A stretch of DNA of 64,000 bases from assembly GCA_944322565.1 (NCBI GenBank), contig CALUPG010000011.1, positions 19,592-83,591 of the forward strand, given 5' to 3'. The DNA comes from an uncultured Bacteroidales bacterium (GTDB lineage: Bacteria; Bacteroidota; Bacteroidia; Bacteroidales; UBA932). This document shows, piece by piece, positions 17,787 to 27,366 of this stretch (position 1 is the stretch's first letter; each line of letters opens with the position of its first letter). The translations under genes were made by a program, and so were the position numbers. Below the pieces are notes generated by a model. It was not told where the DNA came from and did no database searches. It saw only the letters and a list, made by a program, of their open reading frames with translations.

Positions 17787-19743
17787 TGCAGCAAGAATAG
17801 AGGATGTTGTAGGTGATTTCGTCTCTCTCAAAAGGAGAGGGGCGAATTTTGTCGCATGCTGTCCTTTCCATAACGAGAAGACGCCCTCGTTCTATGTCTC
17901 CCCGGCAAAGGGGATATTCAAATGCTTCGGCTGCGGAAAGTCCGGTACGGCCGTCGGATTTGTCATGGAACATGAAAGTCTGCCATATGTTGACGCCCTC
18001 AGATATCTCGCCCGAAAATATGGCATTGAAGTCGTTGAAAAGGAAGTTTCTGCCGAAGAAGTAATCAAAAGGCAGAGACATGAAAGCCTGCTTCTGGTAT
18101 CGGAGTTTGCCGCAGGCTTTTTCCGCGATTCCCTGAAGGGCAGAGAAGGCAGGGCCATCGGGTATGAATATTTCCGTTCAAGGGGACTTGAGGATGAGAC
18201 CATAGAGAAATTCGGCCTCGGGTGGGCTCCGCTGAGCAGGCATGCTCTTGCAGATGCGGCCAGGGATGCCGGATACAAGGAAGAATATCTGATAGATACA
18301 GGCTTGTGCGTAAGGCGGGATGACGGAACTCTTTCGGACAGATTCTATGACAGGGTGGTGTTCCCTATACATTCGGTTGCCGGACGGCCGATAGCCTTCG
18401 GCTGCCGGACGCTGAAGACGGACAAGACTGTGGCAAAATATGTCAATTCCCCGGAGACGGACATTTATGTAAAGAGCAAGTCCCTGTACGGGATATATTT
18501 TGCCAAGAATGAGATGTCAAGGCAGGACAAGTGCCTGCTGGTCGAGGGTTATCTCGATGTGTTGTCCATGCACCAGCTCGGAATAACCAATGTGGTGGCA
18601 TCCAGCGGAACATCTCTGACGGTGGAGCAGATTCGCCTGATGAAGAGATTCACTGAAAATGTCACAATCATCTACGACGGGGACTCCGCCGGGATACATG
18701 CCGCATTGCGGGGAATTGATCTGGTGCTGAAGGAAGGAATGAATGTAAAGGTGGTTCTGCTGCCTGACGGGGATGACCCGGATTCGTACTCCCGGAAACA
18801 TACGCTGGAAGAAGTGACGGCATTCATAGCCTCACATGAGCAGGACTTCATAGAGTTCAAGTCGGATATCCTGATAGGGGAGGCCGGTGACGACCCTCTC
18901 AAGAAGGCCAATCTGATCAACGACATCGCCGATACCATCGCCCTTATTCCTGATGCGGTGAAGAGGTCTGTGTATCTTGATGTGTGCAGCAAAAAGTTCG
19001 GCATAGACCAGCAGATACTATTTGACCGGGTCAGCAGCACAAGGGGAGGAATCCTTGCTGAAGAAAAGAAGCAGAATGATGCCCGCCGGGCCAGGGAGGC
19101 TGCAGATGAGGGGCGGCAGCCGGCGGAAACGCAGACGCATCGGTCTGATTATGTCTCGGCCCCGTCTGCCCCTGCGGGACTGACGCTTGATGACATATAT
19201 CTGGCTCCATGTGAAAAGGAACTGCTTGGCTTCATAGTGGAGTCTGGGACGGATTCTCTTTTGTTTGACAGGGATTCGGAGTATTTTGATGAAGGGGATC
19301 CTGTCTCTGTCGCAGAATTCATTGATTCGGCATTGGCGGCCGATGATTTTCAGTTTGTCAACACAATATACAGAAAAGTCTACGATGCATATTTCAGAAT
19401 GTATGACGAGGGACTGTCACAGATGCAGATACGGAATAGGCTGATGAACAATGAGGACAAGGAGATAGAGGCGGTGACATCGGATCTGCTCGTGGACAAA
19501 TACATGATTACCGTGGAGGATTACCGCAATGCTCTTACATCCAAGTCTACAATGCTTGTCATGTATGTCCCCAAGGCTGTAATGACATACCAGTCACGGA
19601 GGTTGGATGAAATGCTCAATGACAGTTCGGCCCGTCTTGAGACTGCCGGAGATGACATTCAGCTGCAGATGGACATGTTGAAGAGGATAGATATGCTGAA
19701 CAGGCTGAAGACAGCCATAAACAATAAATTGGGGCGGGTCTGA
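17752..19743 (+). CDS. dnaG: DNA primase
   Basis: DnaG synthesises RNA primers for replication. The 663-residue protein has the N-terminal CHC2 zinc-binding domain (CPFHNEKTPSF then CFGCG, near residues 38-65), the catalytic core with the TOPRIM motifs LLVEGYLDVLSMHQ near 265 and IYDGDSAGIHAA near 307, and a C-terminal helicase-binding region after a charged linker near 430-480. The ATG at 17752 gives the family N-terminus MIPQETVDRIIDAARIEDVVG; the open frame extends upstream but that part is the acidic tail of the DUF308 gene in another frame. Confidence 0.97.
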   Translation: MIPQETVDRIIDAARIEDVVGDFVSLKRRGANFVACCPFHNEKTPSFYVSPAKGIFKCFGCGKSGTAVGFVMEHESLPYVDALRYLARKYGIEVVEKEVSAEEVIKRQRHESLLLVSEFAAGFFRDSLKGREGRAIGYEYFRSRGLEDETIEKFGLGWAPLSRHALADAARDAGYKEEYLIDTGLCVRRDDGTLSDRFYDRVVFPIHSVAGRPIAFGCRTLKTDKTVAKYVNSPETDIYVKSKSLYGIYFAKNEMSRQDKCLLVEGYLDVLSMHQLGITNVVASSGTSLTVEQIRLMKRFTENVTIIYDGDSAGIHAALRGIDLVLKEGMNVKVVLLPDGDDPDSYSRKHTLEEVTAFIASHEQDFIEFKSDILIGEAGDDPLKKANLINDIADTIALIPDAVKRSVYLDVCSKKFGIDQQILFDRVSSTRGGILAEEKKQNDARRAREAADEGRQPAETQTHRSDYVSAPSAPAGLTLDDIYLAPCEKELLGFIVESGTDSLLFDRDSEYFDEGDPVSVAEFIDSALAADDFQFVNTIYRKVYDAYFRMYDEGLSQMQIRNRLMNNEDKEIEAVTSDLLVDKYMITVEDYRNALTSKSTMLVMYVPKAVMTYQSRRLDEMLNDSSARLETAGDDIQLQMDMLKRIDMLNRLKTAINNKLGRV

Positions 19744-19816
19744 ACGGCATCAGCCGCAGATGGGCCTGCAACATCCAAAGAATTTATCATAACCAAGGAC
19801 AATAATTCATCTGAAA

Positions 19817-22027
19817 ATGAAGAACGAAGTATACAAGAGAACTCTGGTCACATGTGCGCTTCCATACGCAAACGGACCGGTCCATATCGGACATCTCGCC
19901 GGGGTGTATGTGCCGGCGGACATCTATGTCAGATATCTGAGGATGAGAGGGGAAGATGTGCTCTTCATCTGTGGCTCCGACGAGCACGGGGTGCCGATTA
20001 CAATCAAGGCGAGGAAGGAGGGCTGCTCTCCCCAGGACATAGTGGACAGATACCACCGTATCATCAAGGATTCCTTCACCGGCCTGGGAATCAATTTCGA
20101 CATCTACTCCAGGACTACGTCCCGGGTGCATGACCGGACGGCCTCTGAATTTTTCCGCCGGCTGTACGACGAGGGAAAATTCGTGGAAAAGGAGAGCGAG
20201 CAGTTCTATGACCCCGAGGCGAAGACATTCCTCGCCGACAGATATATCGTCGGCACATGTCCCAAGTGCGGGGCCGAGGGGGCATACGGGGACCAGTGCG
20301 AGAAATGCGGGAGCACGCTCAGCCCGGATGAACTCATCAACCCGAAATCAGCCCTCAGCGGCAGCGAGCCTGTCAAGGTCAGGACGAAGCACTGGTATCT
20401 CCCGCTTGACAGGTATGAGAAGTGGCTCGGCGAATGGATTCTTGACGGGCACAAGGAGTGGAAGACCAATGTATACGGGCAGTGCAAGTCCTGGATTGAC
20501 GGGGGACTCCAGCCCCGTGCCGTGAGCCGCGACCTGGACTGGGGAGTGCCTGTCCCTGTCGAAGGTGCGGAAGGCAAGGTGCTCTATGTGTGGTTCGATG
20601 CTCCGATAGGATATATCTCCAACACCAAGGAGCTGCTTCCGGACTCATGGGAGAAGTGGTGGAAGTCCGAAGATACAAGACTCGTGCATTTTATCGGCAA
20701 GGACAACATTGTCTTCCACTGCATTGTCTTCCCTTCCATGCTGAAGGCATATGGGGATTTTATTCTTCCGGACAATGTCCCGGCCAATGAGTTCCTGAAT
20801 CTTGAGGGCAACAAGATATCGACGTCGAAGAACTGGGCCGTATGGCTGCAGGAGTATCTGAAGGAATTCCCGGGACAGGAGGATGTACTCAGGTATGTGC
20901 TCTGCGCCAATGCCCCGGAGACCAAGGACAATGATTTCACATGGAAGGATTTCCAGGCCCGCAACAACAATGAGCTGGTAGCCGTCTTCGGTAATTTCGT
21001 GAACAGGGCGGTGGTACTGACCCACAAATATTTCGGAGGCATGGTGCCTGCCGACAAGAAATCCGAGCCTGTCGATGACGAGACACTTTCCCAGATACCG
21101 GCAATGAGGGCCTCCATTGAGAAAAGCATTGCAAATTACCGTTTCCGTGAGGCCCTCAAGGAGGCGATGAACATCGCCCGCCTCGGCAACAAGTATCTGA
21201 CCGACACCGAGCCGTGGAAAGTGGCCAAGACAGATATGGACAGAACCGCCTCCATCCTGAATGTGGCCCTGCAGATATGCGCTGACCTTGCCATTGCATT
21301 CGAGCCTTTCCTGCCGTTCTCCGCCGAGAGACTGAGGAAGATTCTGAATGTCGGGCTTGTCGCCGGGTCCGACCACAGGGCCGGAGAAGGGGCTCCGACA
21401 GAAAATTTCTATCTCCCGGGCGAATCCTGTGCAAGACATACTTCATCCGAATCCAATGCCGCATATCCGGAAGCCTGTGTGCGTCCGTCCGCAGAGGAGT
21501 ATCCTGTAGTGTTGTCATGGGGACTTCTCGGCATGGACAGCCTGCTTCCCGAAGGTCATCAGCTCAATGCTCCGGAACTCCTGTTCAGCAAAATCGAGGA
21601 TTCCGTGGTGGAGGCGCAGACAATGAAGCTTGATGAAATCAGGAAGGCCAACGAAGCTGCCGCCGCCGAAGCCGCCGCCCTCAGGGTCACTCCGCAGAAG
21701 GACGAATGCTCTTTTGAAGACTTTGAGAAAATGGACATCCGCACCGCTACGGTACTTGAGGCCGAGCGTGTGCCGAAGACCGACAAGCTGCTGAAGCTTA
21801 CCATTGATACAGGCATTGACAGAAGGGTGATTGTCTCGGGAATAGCGGAATATTACACTCCTGAGCAGATGGTCGGAAAGCAGATATGCATCCTTGCCAA
21901 CCTTGCCCCTCGCAAAATCCGCGGCATAGAATCCAAGGGCATGATTCTCATGGCCCGTCAGGGTGACGGCAAGATGCGTTTCGTCACCCCGCAGGAGACG
22001 CTTGCGAACGGAGCGGAAATAGGATAA
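19817..22027 (+). CDS. metG: Methionyl-tRNA synthetase with C-terminal tRNA-binding domain
   Basis: MetG charges both initiator and elongator tRNA-Met. The 736-residue protein contains the HIGH signature in [12 protein letters not shown] near residue 20, four zinc cysteines (CPKC and CEKC near 150-170), the KMSKS-like loop NKISTSKNW near 335, the anticodon-binding domain, and a C-terminal Trbp111-like OB domain (about 635-736, [23 protein letters not shown]). Compared with other Bacteroidales enzymes as I know them, there is an extra stretch of about 50 residues near 512-562, rich in Ser, Glu, Ala and His, between the anticodon domain and the linker. It precedes murB by eight bases. Confidence 0.96.
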   Translation: MKNEVYKRTLVTCALPYANGPVHIGHLAGVYVPADIYVRYLRMRGEDVLFICGSDEHGVPITIKARKEGCSPQDIVDRYHRIIKDSFTGLGINFDIYSRTTSRVHDRTASEFFRRLYDEGKFVEKESEQFYDPEAKTFLADRYIVGTCPKCGAEGAYGDQCEKCGSTLSPDELINPKSALSGSEPVKVRTKHWYLPLDRYEKWLGEWILDGHKEWKTNVYGQCKSWIDGGLQPRAVSRDLDWGVPVPVEGAEGKVLYVWFDAPIGYISNTKELLPDSWEKWWKSEDTRLVHFIGKDNIVFHCIVFPSMLKAYGDFILPDNVPANEFLNLEGNKISTSKNWAVWLQEYLKEFPGQEDVLRYVLCANAPETKDNDFTWKDFQARNNNELVAVFGNFVNRAVVLTHKYFGGMVPADKKSEPVDDETLSQIPAMRASIEKSIANYRFREALKEAMNIARLGNKYLTDTEPWKVAKTDMDRTASILNVALQICADLAIAFEPFLPFSAERLRKILNVGLVAGSDHRAGEGAPTENFYLPGESCARHTSSESNAAYPEACVRPSAEEYPVVLSWGLLGMDSLLPEGHQLNAPELLFSKIEDSVVEAQTMKLDEIRKANEAAAAEAAALRVTPQKDECSFEDFEKMDIRTATVLEAERVPKTDKLLKLTIDTGIDRRVIVSGIAEYYTPEQMVGKQICILANLAPRKIRGIESKGMILMARQGDGKMRFVTPQETLANGAEIG

Positions 22028-22035
22028 ATCATCAG

Positions 22036-23136
22036 ATGCAGGATATGACAGTTGTTCAGAATAAGGATTTGACCGCATGGAACACTTTCGGGCTGAGGGT
22101 GTCCTGTGCCTGTTTTGTGGAATATGGTTCAGTCGCGGAACTCGAGACGCTCTGGAAAAGGACCCGTGACGGACTCGGACTTCCTGGAACTGGCGGTGTC
22201 GGGGGCGAAACAGCATTCCCGAGCCCGATTCTGCATATAGGCAGAGGCAGCAATCTGCTGTTTACAAAGGATTTCCCAGGAACGGTCTTTCATTCTGACA
22301 TTAAGTTCATTGAAGCCGACGGAGGAAGTGATGCCGTTTCTGTTGAGGTGGGGGCAGGTGTGCTGTGGGATGATTTCTGCCGCTGGTGTGCAGAGCAGGG
22401 ACTATGGGGTCCGGAGAATCTTTCGGGGATTCCCGGCGAGACAGGCGCCGCGGCAGTCCAGAACATCGGGGCGTACGGCGTGGAAGCCAAGGACTTCATC
22501 CGACTGGTAAAGTGCTTTGACTGCCTCACGGGAAAGACTGTCGCCTTCAAGGTCTCCGAATGCAGATACGGATACCGTGAATCAATTTTCAAGACATCTG
22601 CAAAAGGCAGATATGTGGTGACATCAGTATGTTTTTCTTTGTCCTCGGACGGCTGTCCGAGACTGGAATACGGGAATGTCCGCTCTGCTGTTGACAAGGT
22701 TCTTGAAGATTCCGGGAAGCCGCTGACTCCGGCTATGGTGAGGGATGTCATCCTGTCAATAAGAAATTCAAAACTTCCGGACCCTGCATCTGTCGGAAGT
22801 GCCGGAAGTTTCTTCAAGAACCCGGTTGTGCCGAGGTCAGACTATGAGAGAGTTGCGTCAATTGCCCGCATCGGGCATGGCGGAGACTGTCAGGTGCCGC
22901 ATTTTGATGCCGGTTCAGGATTCATAAAGATACCTGCCGCATGGCTGATTGACCAGTGTGGTCTGAAAGGATACAGGGACGGCAATGCGGCTGTCTATGA
23001 GCGCCAGCCTCTGGTGATTGTCAATCTTACCGGCAAGGCTGTTCCTGAGGAAATCCTTGCTGTGGAAAAGAAAGTCTCGGATACGGTATTCTCCAGATTC
23101 GGCATCCGGCTGTATCCGGAAGTGGAACACATTTGA
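22036..23136 (+). CDS. murB: UDP-N-acetylmuramate dehydrogenase, type I
   Basis: MurB reduces UDP-GlcNAc-enolpyruvate to UDP-MurNAc with NADPH and FAD, the second step of peptidoglycan precursor synthesis. The 366-residue protein has the FAD-binding segments GRGSNLLF near residue 72 and LSGIPGETGAAAVQNIGAYG near 135, the type I loop RYGYRESIFK, the catalytic-serine motif GSAGSFFKNP near 255 and the C-terminal LYPEVEHI. A small Gly-rich insertion (near 53-62) sits before the FAD loop. It lies directly upstream of the murA-like gene whose product is its substrate. Confidence 0.96.
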   Translation: MQDMTVVQNKDLTAWNTFGLRVSCACFVEYGSVAELETLWKRTRDGLGLPGTGGVGGETAFPSPILHIGRGSNLLFTKDFPGTVFHSDIKFIEADGGSDAVSVEVGAGVLWDDFCRWCAEQGLWGPENLSGIPGETGAAAVQNIGAYGVEAKDFIRLVKCFDCLTGKTVAFKVSECRYGYRESIFKTSAKGRYVVTSVCFSLSSDGCPRLEYGNVRSAVDKVLEDSGKPLTPAMVRDVILSIRNSKLPDPASVGSAGSFFKNPVVPRSDYERVASIARIGHGGDCQVPHFDAGSGFIKIPAAWLIDQCGLKGYRDGNAAVYERQPLVIVNLTGKAVPEEILAVEKKVSDTVFSRFGIRLYPEVEHI

Positions 23137-23158
23137 CATTATATAATAATATCCAGCC

Positions 23159-24472
23159 ATGAGTTCATTTGTAGTGGAAGGCGGGCATAAGCTCAGCGGA
23201 ATGATAAGACCGCAGGGAGCCAAGAACGAGGCACTGCAGGTCATCAGTGCAGTCCTGCTCACTTCGGAAGAGGTGACCATATCCAATATTCCGGAAATAC
23301 TTGACATCAGAAATCTTATCCTGCTGCTTGAAGGCATGGGGGTGAAGGTGCGCAGGGCGGAAAAAGGAAAATATATTTTCAAGGCTGACGATATTGATGA
23401 GGAGTATATCGAAAGTGAGGATTTTGTCCGGAAATGCGCATCGTTCAGGGGGTCTCTCATGGTTGTGGGGCCTCTTCTGGCCCGTTTCGGGCGGACCTGG
23501 TTCCCTAAGCCGGGAGGCGACAAGATCGGCCGCCGCAGGGTGGACACGCACATAACAGGAATGCTCAATCTCGGAGCTGAACTCAAATATGATGCCGACA
23601 GACGGGCATTCTATCTCTATCTTCCGGAAGGCAGGCATCTCACGGGCAGATACATGCTTCTTGACGAGGCTTCCGTCACCGGTACGGCCAATATTCTGAT
23701 GGCTGCCGTATTGGCGGAAGGCACTACAACTATATACAATGCGGCCTGTGAGCCGTATATACAGCAGCTTTCCCGTATGCTCGTCAGAATGGGGGCAAAG
23801 ATTGAGGGAATAGGCTCCAATCTGTTGAAAATCATTGGAGTCCCTGAATTGAAAGGGACAGAACATACCCTTCTTCCGGACATGATTGAGGTGGGCAGCT
23901 TCATAGGCATGGCCGCTATGAACAGGAGTTCAATCACAATCAAGGATGTGTCATATTCCGATCTGGGAATGATACCGGACGCATTCCGCAGGCTTGGCAT
24001 CAATGTGGAGCAGAGGGAAGATGACATTTTCATCCCGGAGCAGGACAGCTATGTCATAGAATCTTTCCTTGACGGTTCCATAATGACAATATCCGATGCC
24101 CCATGGCCCGGGCTGACCCCGGACCTGCTCAGCGTGATGCTTGTGGTGGCTACCCAGTGCAAGGGAAGCGTGCTCATACATCAGAAGATGTTTGAGAGCA
24201 GGCTGTTCTTTGTAGACCGTCTCATTGACATGGGGGCACAGATTATACTGTGTGATCCACACAGGGCGGTTGTAATCGGACATGACCACAATTTCACCCT
24301 CCGGGCCAACAATATGCTTTCACCGGATATCCGTGCCGGCATAGCAATGCTCATTGCCGCAATGTCGGCGAAAGGGACAAGTGTCATAGGAAACATAGAG
24401 CAGATAGACAGGGGATATGAGGACATAGATTTGCGGCTCAATGCCTTGGGGGCAAGCATAGACCGCCAGTAG
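23159..24472 (+). CDS. murA: UDP-N-acetylglucosamine 1-carboxyvinyltransferase with Asp in place of the fosfomycin-reactive Cys
   Basis: MurA transfers enolpyruvate from phosphoenolpyruvate to UDP-GlcNAc, the first committed step of peptidoglycan synthesis. The protein has 437 residues and two repeated EPSP-synthase-like domains, with the conserved GAKNEALQ at 20-27 (Lys22). The loop that carries Cys115 in the E. coli enzyme reads PGGDKIGRRRVDTHI here, with Asp121 at the catalytic position. Cys-to-Asp at this site is known to keep activity and abolish fosfomycin alkylation, so intrinsic fosfomycin insensitivity is predicted. It follows murB by 22 bases, ending the DUF308-dnaG-metG-murB-murA run. 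Confidence 0.95.
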   Translation: MSSFVVEGGHKLSGMIRPQGAKNEALQVISAVLLTSEEVTISNIPEILDIRNLILLLEGMGVKVRRAEKGKYIFKADDIDEEYIESEDFVRKCASFRGSLMVVGPLLARFGRTWFPKPGGDKIGRRRVDTHITGMLNLGAELKYDADRRAFYLYLPEGRHLTGRYMLLDEASVTGTANILMAAVLAEGTTTIYNAACEPYIQQLSRMLVRMGAKIEGIGSNLLKIIGVPELKGTEHTLLPDMIEVGSFIGMAAMNRSSITIKDVSYSDLGMIPDAFRRLGINVEQREDDIFIPEQDSYVIESFLDGSIMTISDAPWPGLTPDLLSVMLVVATQCKGSVLIHQKMFESRLFFVDRLIDMGAQIILCDPHRAVVIGHDHNFTLRANNMLSPDIRAGIAMLIAAMSAKGTSVIGNIEQIDRGYEDIDLRLNALGASIDRQ

Positions 24473-24505
24473 GACTCTGGTCCTGTGTCCGGGCCCATGG
24501 TCCCG

Positions 24506-25144
24506 TCAGTCTTTCTTTCTGATGATGTTGAGTCCGTCCCTTACTGGAAGAATCACAGATTCAACTCTCGGGTCGGCCATTATCATGTCATTGAATCTGG
24601 CGATTCCTATGGTCTGCCGGTCCTGGGGAAGAGGGTCCTGGCAGACTTTCCCGTCCCATAGGACATTGTCTGCAAGTATGAAGCCTCCAGGGCGAACCAT
24701 ATCAAAGACCAGCTCATAATATTCACAGTAATCCCGTTTGTTGGCATCAATATATACCATGTCATAGAGCCTTTTCCCTGCCAGTTCCGCAAGGGTCTGC
24801 CTGGCGTCACCTATGTGCAGCGTGATTCTGTCTGCAAGTCCGGCCCTGTCAAATCCTTCAAGGATAAGCTCCTCAAGTTCGTCATTTACTTCCAGCGTAT
24901 CCAGATGTCCTCCCTGCGGCAGTCCTGCAGCCAGACATACGGCAGAATAGCCTGTGAATGTTCCGATTTCAAGTATGGACTCGGGGCGGAGCATCTCCAC
25001 CAGCATGGTCAGAAACCGCCCCTGGACTGCCCCGGAAAGCATTCTGGCATGATTCGTCCGGATGTTTGTCTGGCATTCTATCCATGACAGAGCCTTGTTC
25101 CCCGGGTCGGAATGTTGTGTGATGTATTTGTATAGAGTGTCCAT
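24506..25144 (-). CDS. SAM-dependent O-methyltransferase (family 3, YrrM/TrmR-like)
   Basis: The 212-residue protein is a class I SAM methyltransferase of the O-methyltransferase 3 family. It contains the SAM motif ILEIGTFTGYSAVCLA near residue 58, the acidic post-motif TLEVNDELEE near 85, and the metal-binding core VYIDANKRDYCEYYE near 131 with DNVLWDGKV near 158. Relatives include catechol O-methyltransferases and the B. subtilis tRNA wobble enzyme TrmR; the sequence alone does not decide between a small-molecule and a tRNA substrate. It is transcribed after the M16 peptidase gene with a 23-base gap. Confidence 0.88.
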   Translation of the reverse strand: MDTLYKYITQHSDPGNKALSWIECQTNIRTNHARMLSGAVQGRFLTMLVEMLRPESILEIGTFTGYSAVCLAAGLPQGGHLDTLEVNDELEELILEGFDRAGLADRITLHIGDARQTLAELAGKRLYDMVYIDANKRDYCEYYELVFDMVRPGGFILADNVLWDGKVCQDPLPQDRQTIGIARFNDMIMADPRVESVILPVRDGLNIIRKKD

Positions 25145-25167
25145 GTCAATAGGGGGTGTGATGTGCG

Positions 25168-26412
25168 TCAGACGAAGATCAGGGTAGAAAGCCTGCTTCC
25201 GTCAAACAGTTCGTTGGCCATTTCCATAATATTTCCGGAGGTGATGGCTTCGATTTTCTCCTTTGTCTGCCCGTCGTCAGGTATGTGACCGTATGTCATG
25301 AGGCTTTTCCCCATGGAAAGACATTGCGTCTCCCCGTTGTCCGAACTGATTGCCAATTGTCCGAAAAGCTGCTTCTTTGCGGCATTCAGAGTCTTGTTGC
25401 TGAACGCTCTGGTCTTGAGCTTCAGGAGTTCTTTGTCAATCGTCCTGATGCATTTGTCCAGATTGTCTTTGTCGCATCCGAGGCTTATGGTTACAATGCC
25501 GGAATCTGCATATTGCGTATATGTGCATTCTACTCCGTATACCCAGCCGTATTTCTCCCGGAGAATCGAATTCAGGATGGAATTGGACGCAGGTCCGCCG
25601 AGAATATTGCACAGGAGTATGGTCGTCAGTCTCTTATGCTCTTCATACAGAGACGGGGCCGTGGTCCCGATTATGCAGTTTGCCTGATGGTTGCGTTTGG
25701 AGACTTTCTTTGAGAACATAGGGGCCTCCGGCCTGAAATATCCATGCCCGGACACTCCGGCATTATTTGTGGCGTTCGCGCAGTCCTTGCCGAAGAATTT
25801 TTCCGACAGGGTGAGCAGGGATTTTTCCATTTTCTCCTCGTCAATGTCGGCCACAACGGTGAATGCCATTTCCTGCGGAGTGAATTTCTCCCTGACGAAT
25901 TTCAGCAGTTCCTCTCTTGTGATTTTCTTCACTGATGCCGCAGTGCCGAGAATAGGCCTTGACAGCGGGTGACCGGAAAAAAGCTGTTCTTCGAATTTGT
26001 CGTAGATGTCTTCGGACGGTGTGTCCTTGTACGAATTGATTTCATCGATGACGACACATTTTTCTGTCTCTATCTCATTTTCCGGGAATGTGGCTTGCGT
26101 GGCAAGCTCAAGCAGAAGCGAAGCAGCCTTGTTCAGGTCTTCCTTGAGTACAGTCGCGTGGAGGACGATTTCTTCTTTGGTAGTATATGCGTTGAGTTCC
26201 CCTCCGAGCTTGTCAAGGCAGCTGTTGATGGCTCTGGCATTTCTTTTTTCCGTCCCCTTGAACAGGGTATGCTCCACGAAATGGGCAATGCCGGGATGGA
26301 AACCCTCTTCATCCCTTGTGCCGCATCTGATGCTGAGGGCACAGTATCCCACTGCTTTCCCGTTTTTCTTTACGGCATATCTCATGCCGCATGCCGCCTT
26401 TCCGCATTTCAT
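25168..26412 (-). CDS. M16 family zinc peptidase (pitrilysin-like)
   Basis: A 414-residue metallopeptidase of the M16B type. The inverted zinc motif HFVEHTLFKGT (HxxEH) is near residue 46, with the distal glutamate of the family expected in ETEKCVVIDEIN near 117. The N-terminal half is the catalytic domain and the C-terminal half (from about 200) the non-catalytic partner domain. There is no signal peptide, so a cytoplasmic role is likely. The start is the ATG at 26412; a TTG two codons upstream is the alternative. It follows an exported protein gene by 25 bases. Confidence 0.92.
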   Translation of the reverse strand: MKCGKAACGMRYAVKKNGKAVGYCALSIRCGTRDEEGFHPGIAHFVEHTLFKGTEKRNARAINSCLDKLGGELNAYTTKEEIVLHATVLKEDLNKAASLLLELATQATFPENEIETEKCVVIDEINSYKDTPSEDIYDKFEEQLFSGHPLSRPILGTAASVKKITREELLKFVREKFTPQEMAFTVVADIDEEKMEKSLLTLSEKFFGKDCANATNNAGVSGHGYFRPEAPMFSKKVSKRNHQANCIIGTTAPSLYEEHKRLTTILLCNILGGPASNSILNSILREKYGWVYGVECTYTQYADSGIVTISLGCDKDNLDKCIRTIDKELLKLKTRAFSNKTLNAAKKQLFGQLAISSDNGETQCLSMGKSLMTYGHIPDDGQTKEKIEAITSGNIMEMANELFDGSRLSTLIFV

Positions 26413-26437
26413 CTGCAATCCGGTTTTGTACAGGACT

Positions 26438-27289
26438 TTATCTTCGTCCGGCAGTTATTCTCATAAGGTCTTCCGGAAGGAATCCTGCTCCGGCCTTTTT
26501 TGTAATCCTGTGCTTCTTGAAATAGTACAGCTCATGAGTGCCTGCGTCTATCAGCATCTTATAGCAGAATGATGATCCTGCCGTAGGCTCAAACGGAGCA
26601 ACTGTATAGCTTACAAGGGTGTTCTCCATGTTGCCAAGCATGATGTCGTCCGCCCCCGACTCGTCTGAGAGAAAGACTCCGTCATGAAAATATTGGCTGA
26701 GCATCTCTTCAGAGACTTCGTCTGAGAGGTCATCTTCGGAAAAGACGATGGACATGTCCCGGGCGTCGAATATATTGCCGGACGCCTCGGAAAGAGAGCT
26801 GTATGCGGATATGCTGCTGGACAGGACATGGATTACCTGTTCCTGCATGATGTCGATGAGCGCCGGAAGAAAAATCATTTCCCTGCCGGACGGATATTTC
26901 GCCGAACATAATGGAATTGAGACCAGCTCCAGCATCTTGCCCAGACCCTTGTCTGCCTTTTCGCCCCCCTTTATGAGTGTGAGCATCTGGATGCCCGGCT
27001 CCGGCTCTTTTTTGAACCGGCTCTTCACGCACATCAGGAAGTAGTAGTCGCTGCTTCCCTTGAGAGAATTGAAATCCTCAAGCGTGCAGAATTCATACGG
27101 AGATATGTTCCATCTGGTCCGGATTTCTTCTGACAGGGCGGAGTCGAAGAACTCATTTCCCGTCAGGACAATCTTTGTCGTCTTTTCCTGGAAATCTTCA
27201 ATTTTTGCATCTTTTGTGACAATCTGTGCCTGTGCCGACATTATCAGCGGCATGGCGGTCATAATCATCAGAAGCAGTATTCTTTTCAT
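26438..27289 (-). CDS. Exported protein of unknown function
   Basis: I do not recognise this 283-residue protein. Residues 1-21 form a clear signal peptide (MKRILLLMIMTAMPLIMSAQA), probably cleaved by signal peptidase I after SAQA, so the product is periplasmic or outer-membrane associated. The mature part is mixed alpha/beta with no transmembrane segment and repeatedly shows short acidic stretches (for example SEDDLSDEVSEEML). It is the first gene of a run with the M16 peptidase and O-methyltransferase. A TAACTTTG promoter element lies upstream, overlapping the region of the divergent dnaX promoter. Confidence 0.75.
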   Translation of the reverse strand: MKRILLLMIMTAMPLIMSAQAQIVTKDAKIEDFQEKTTKIVLTGNEFFDSALSEEIRTRWNISPYEFCTLEDFNSLKGSSDYYFLMCVKSRFKKEPEPGIQMLTLIKGGEKADKGLGKMLELVSIPLCSAKYPSGREMIFLPALIDIMQEQVIHVLSSSISAYSSLSEASGNIFDARDMSIVFSEDDLSDEVSEEMLSQYFHDGVFLSDESGADDIMLGNMENTLVSYTVAPFEPTAGSSFCYKMLIDAGTHELYYFKKHRITKKAGAGFLPEDLMRITAGRR

Positions 27290-27332
27290 GTCGGTAATTT
27301 TCCTCCGGATATTTCTTGTCCCGATAAGGCTG

Positions 27333-27340
27333 CAAAGTTA
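27333..27340 (-). promoter_or_regulatory. Candidate -7 element for the exported-protein/M16 run
   Basis: The minus strand reads TAACTTTG (TAnnTTTG match), 44 bases upstream of the ATG at 27289. Its upstream half overlaps the divergent dnaX promoter region. Confidence 0.5.
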
Positions 27341-27352
27341 CAAAAATATGTT

Positions 27353-27360
27353 TAAATTTG
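27353..27360 (+). promoter_or_regulatory. Candidate -7 element for dnaX, leaderless transcript likely
   Basis: TAAATTTG ends six bases before the dnaX ATG at 27367, so a start site at the usual distance would fall on or just before the A of the start codon. No good -33 TTTG is visible. Confidence 0.5.
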
Positions 27361-27366
27361 TCGGCT

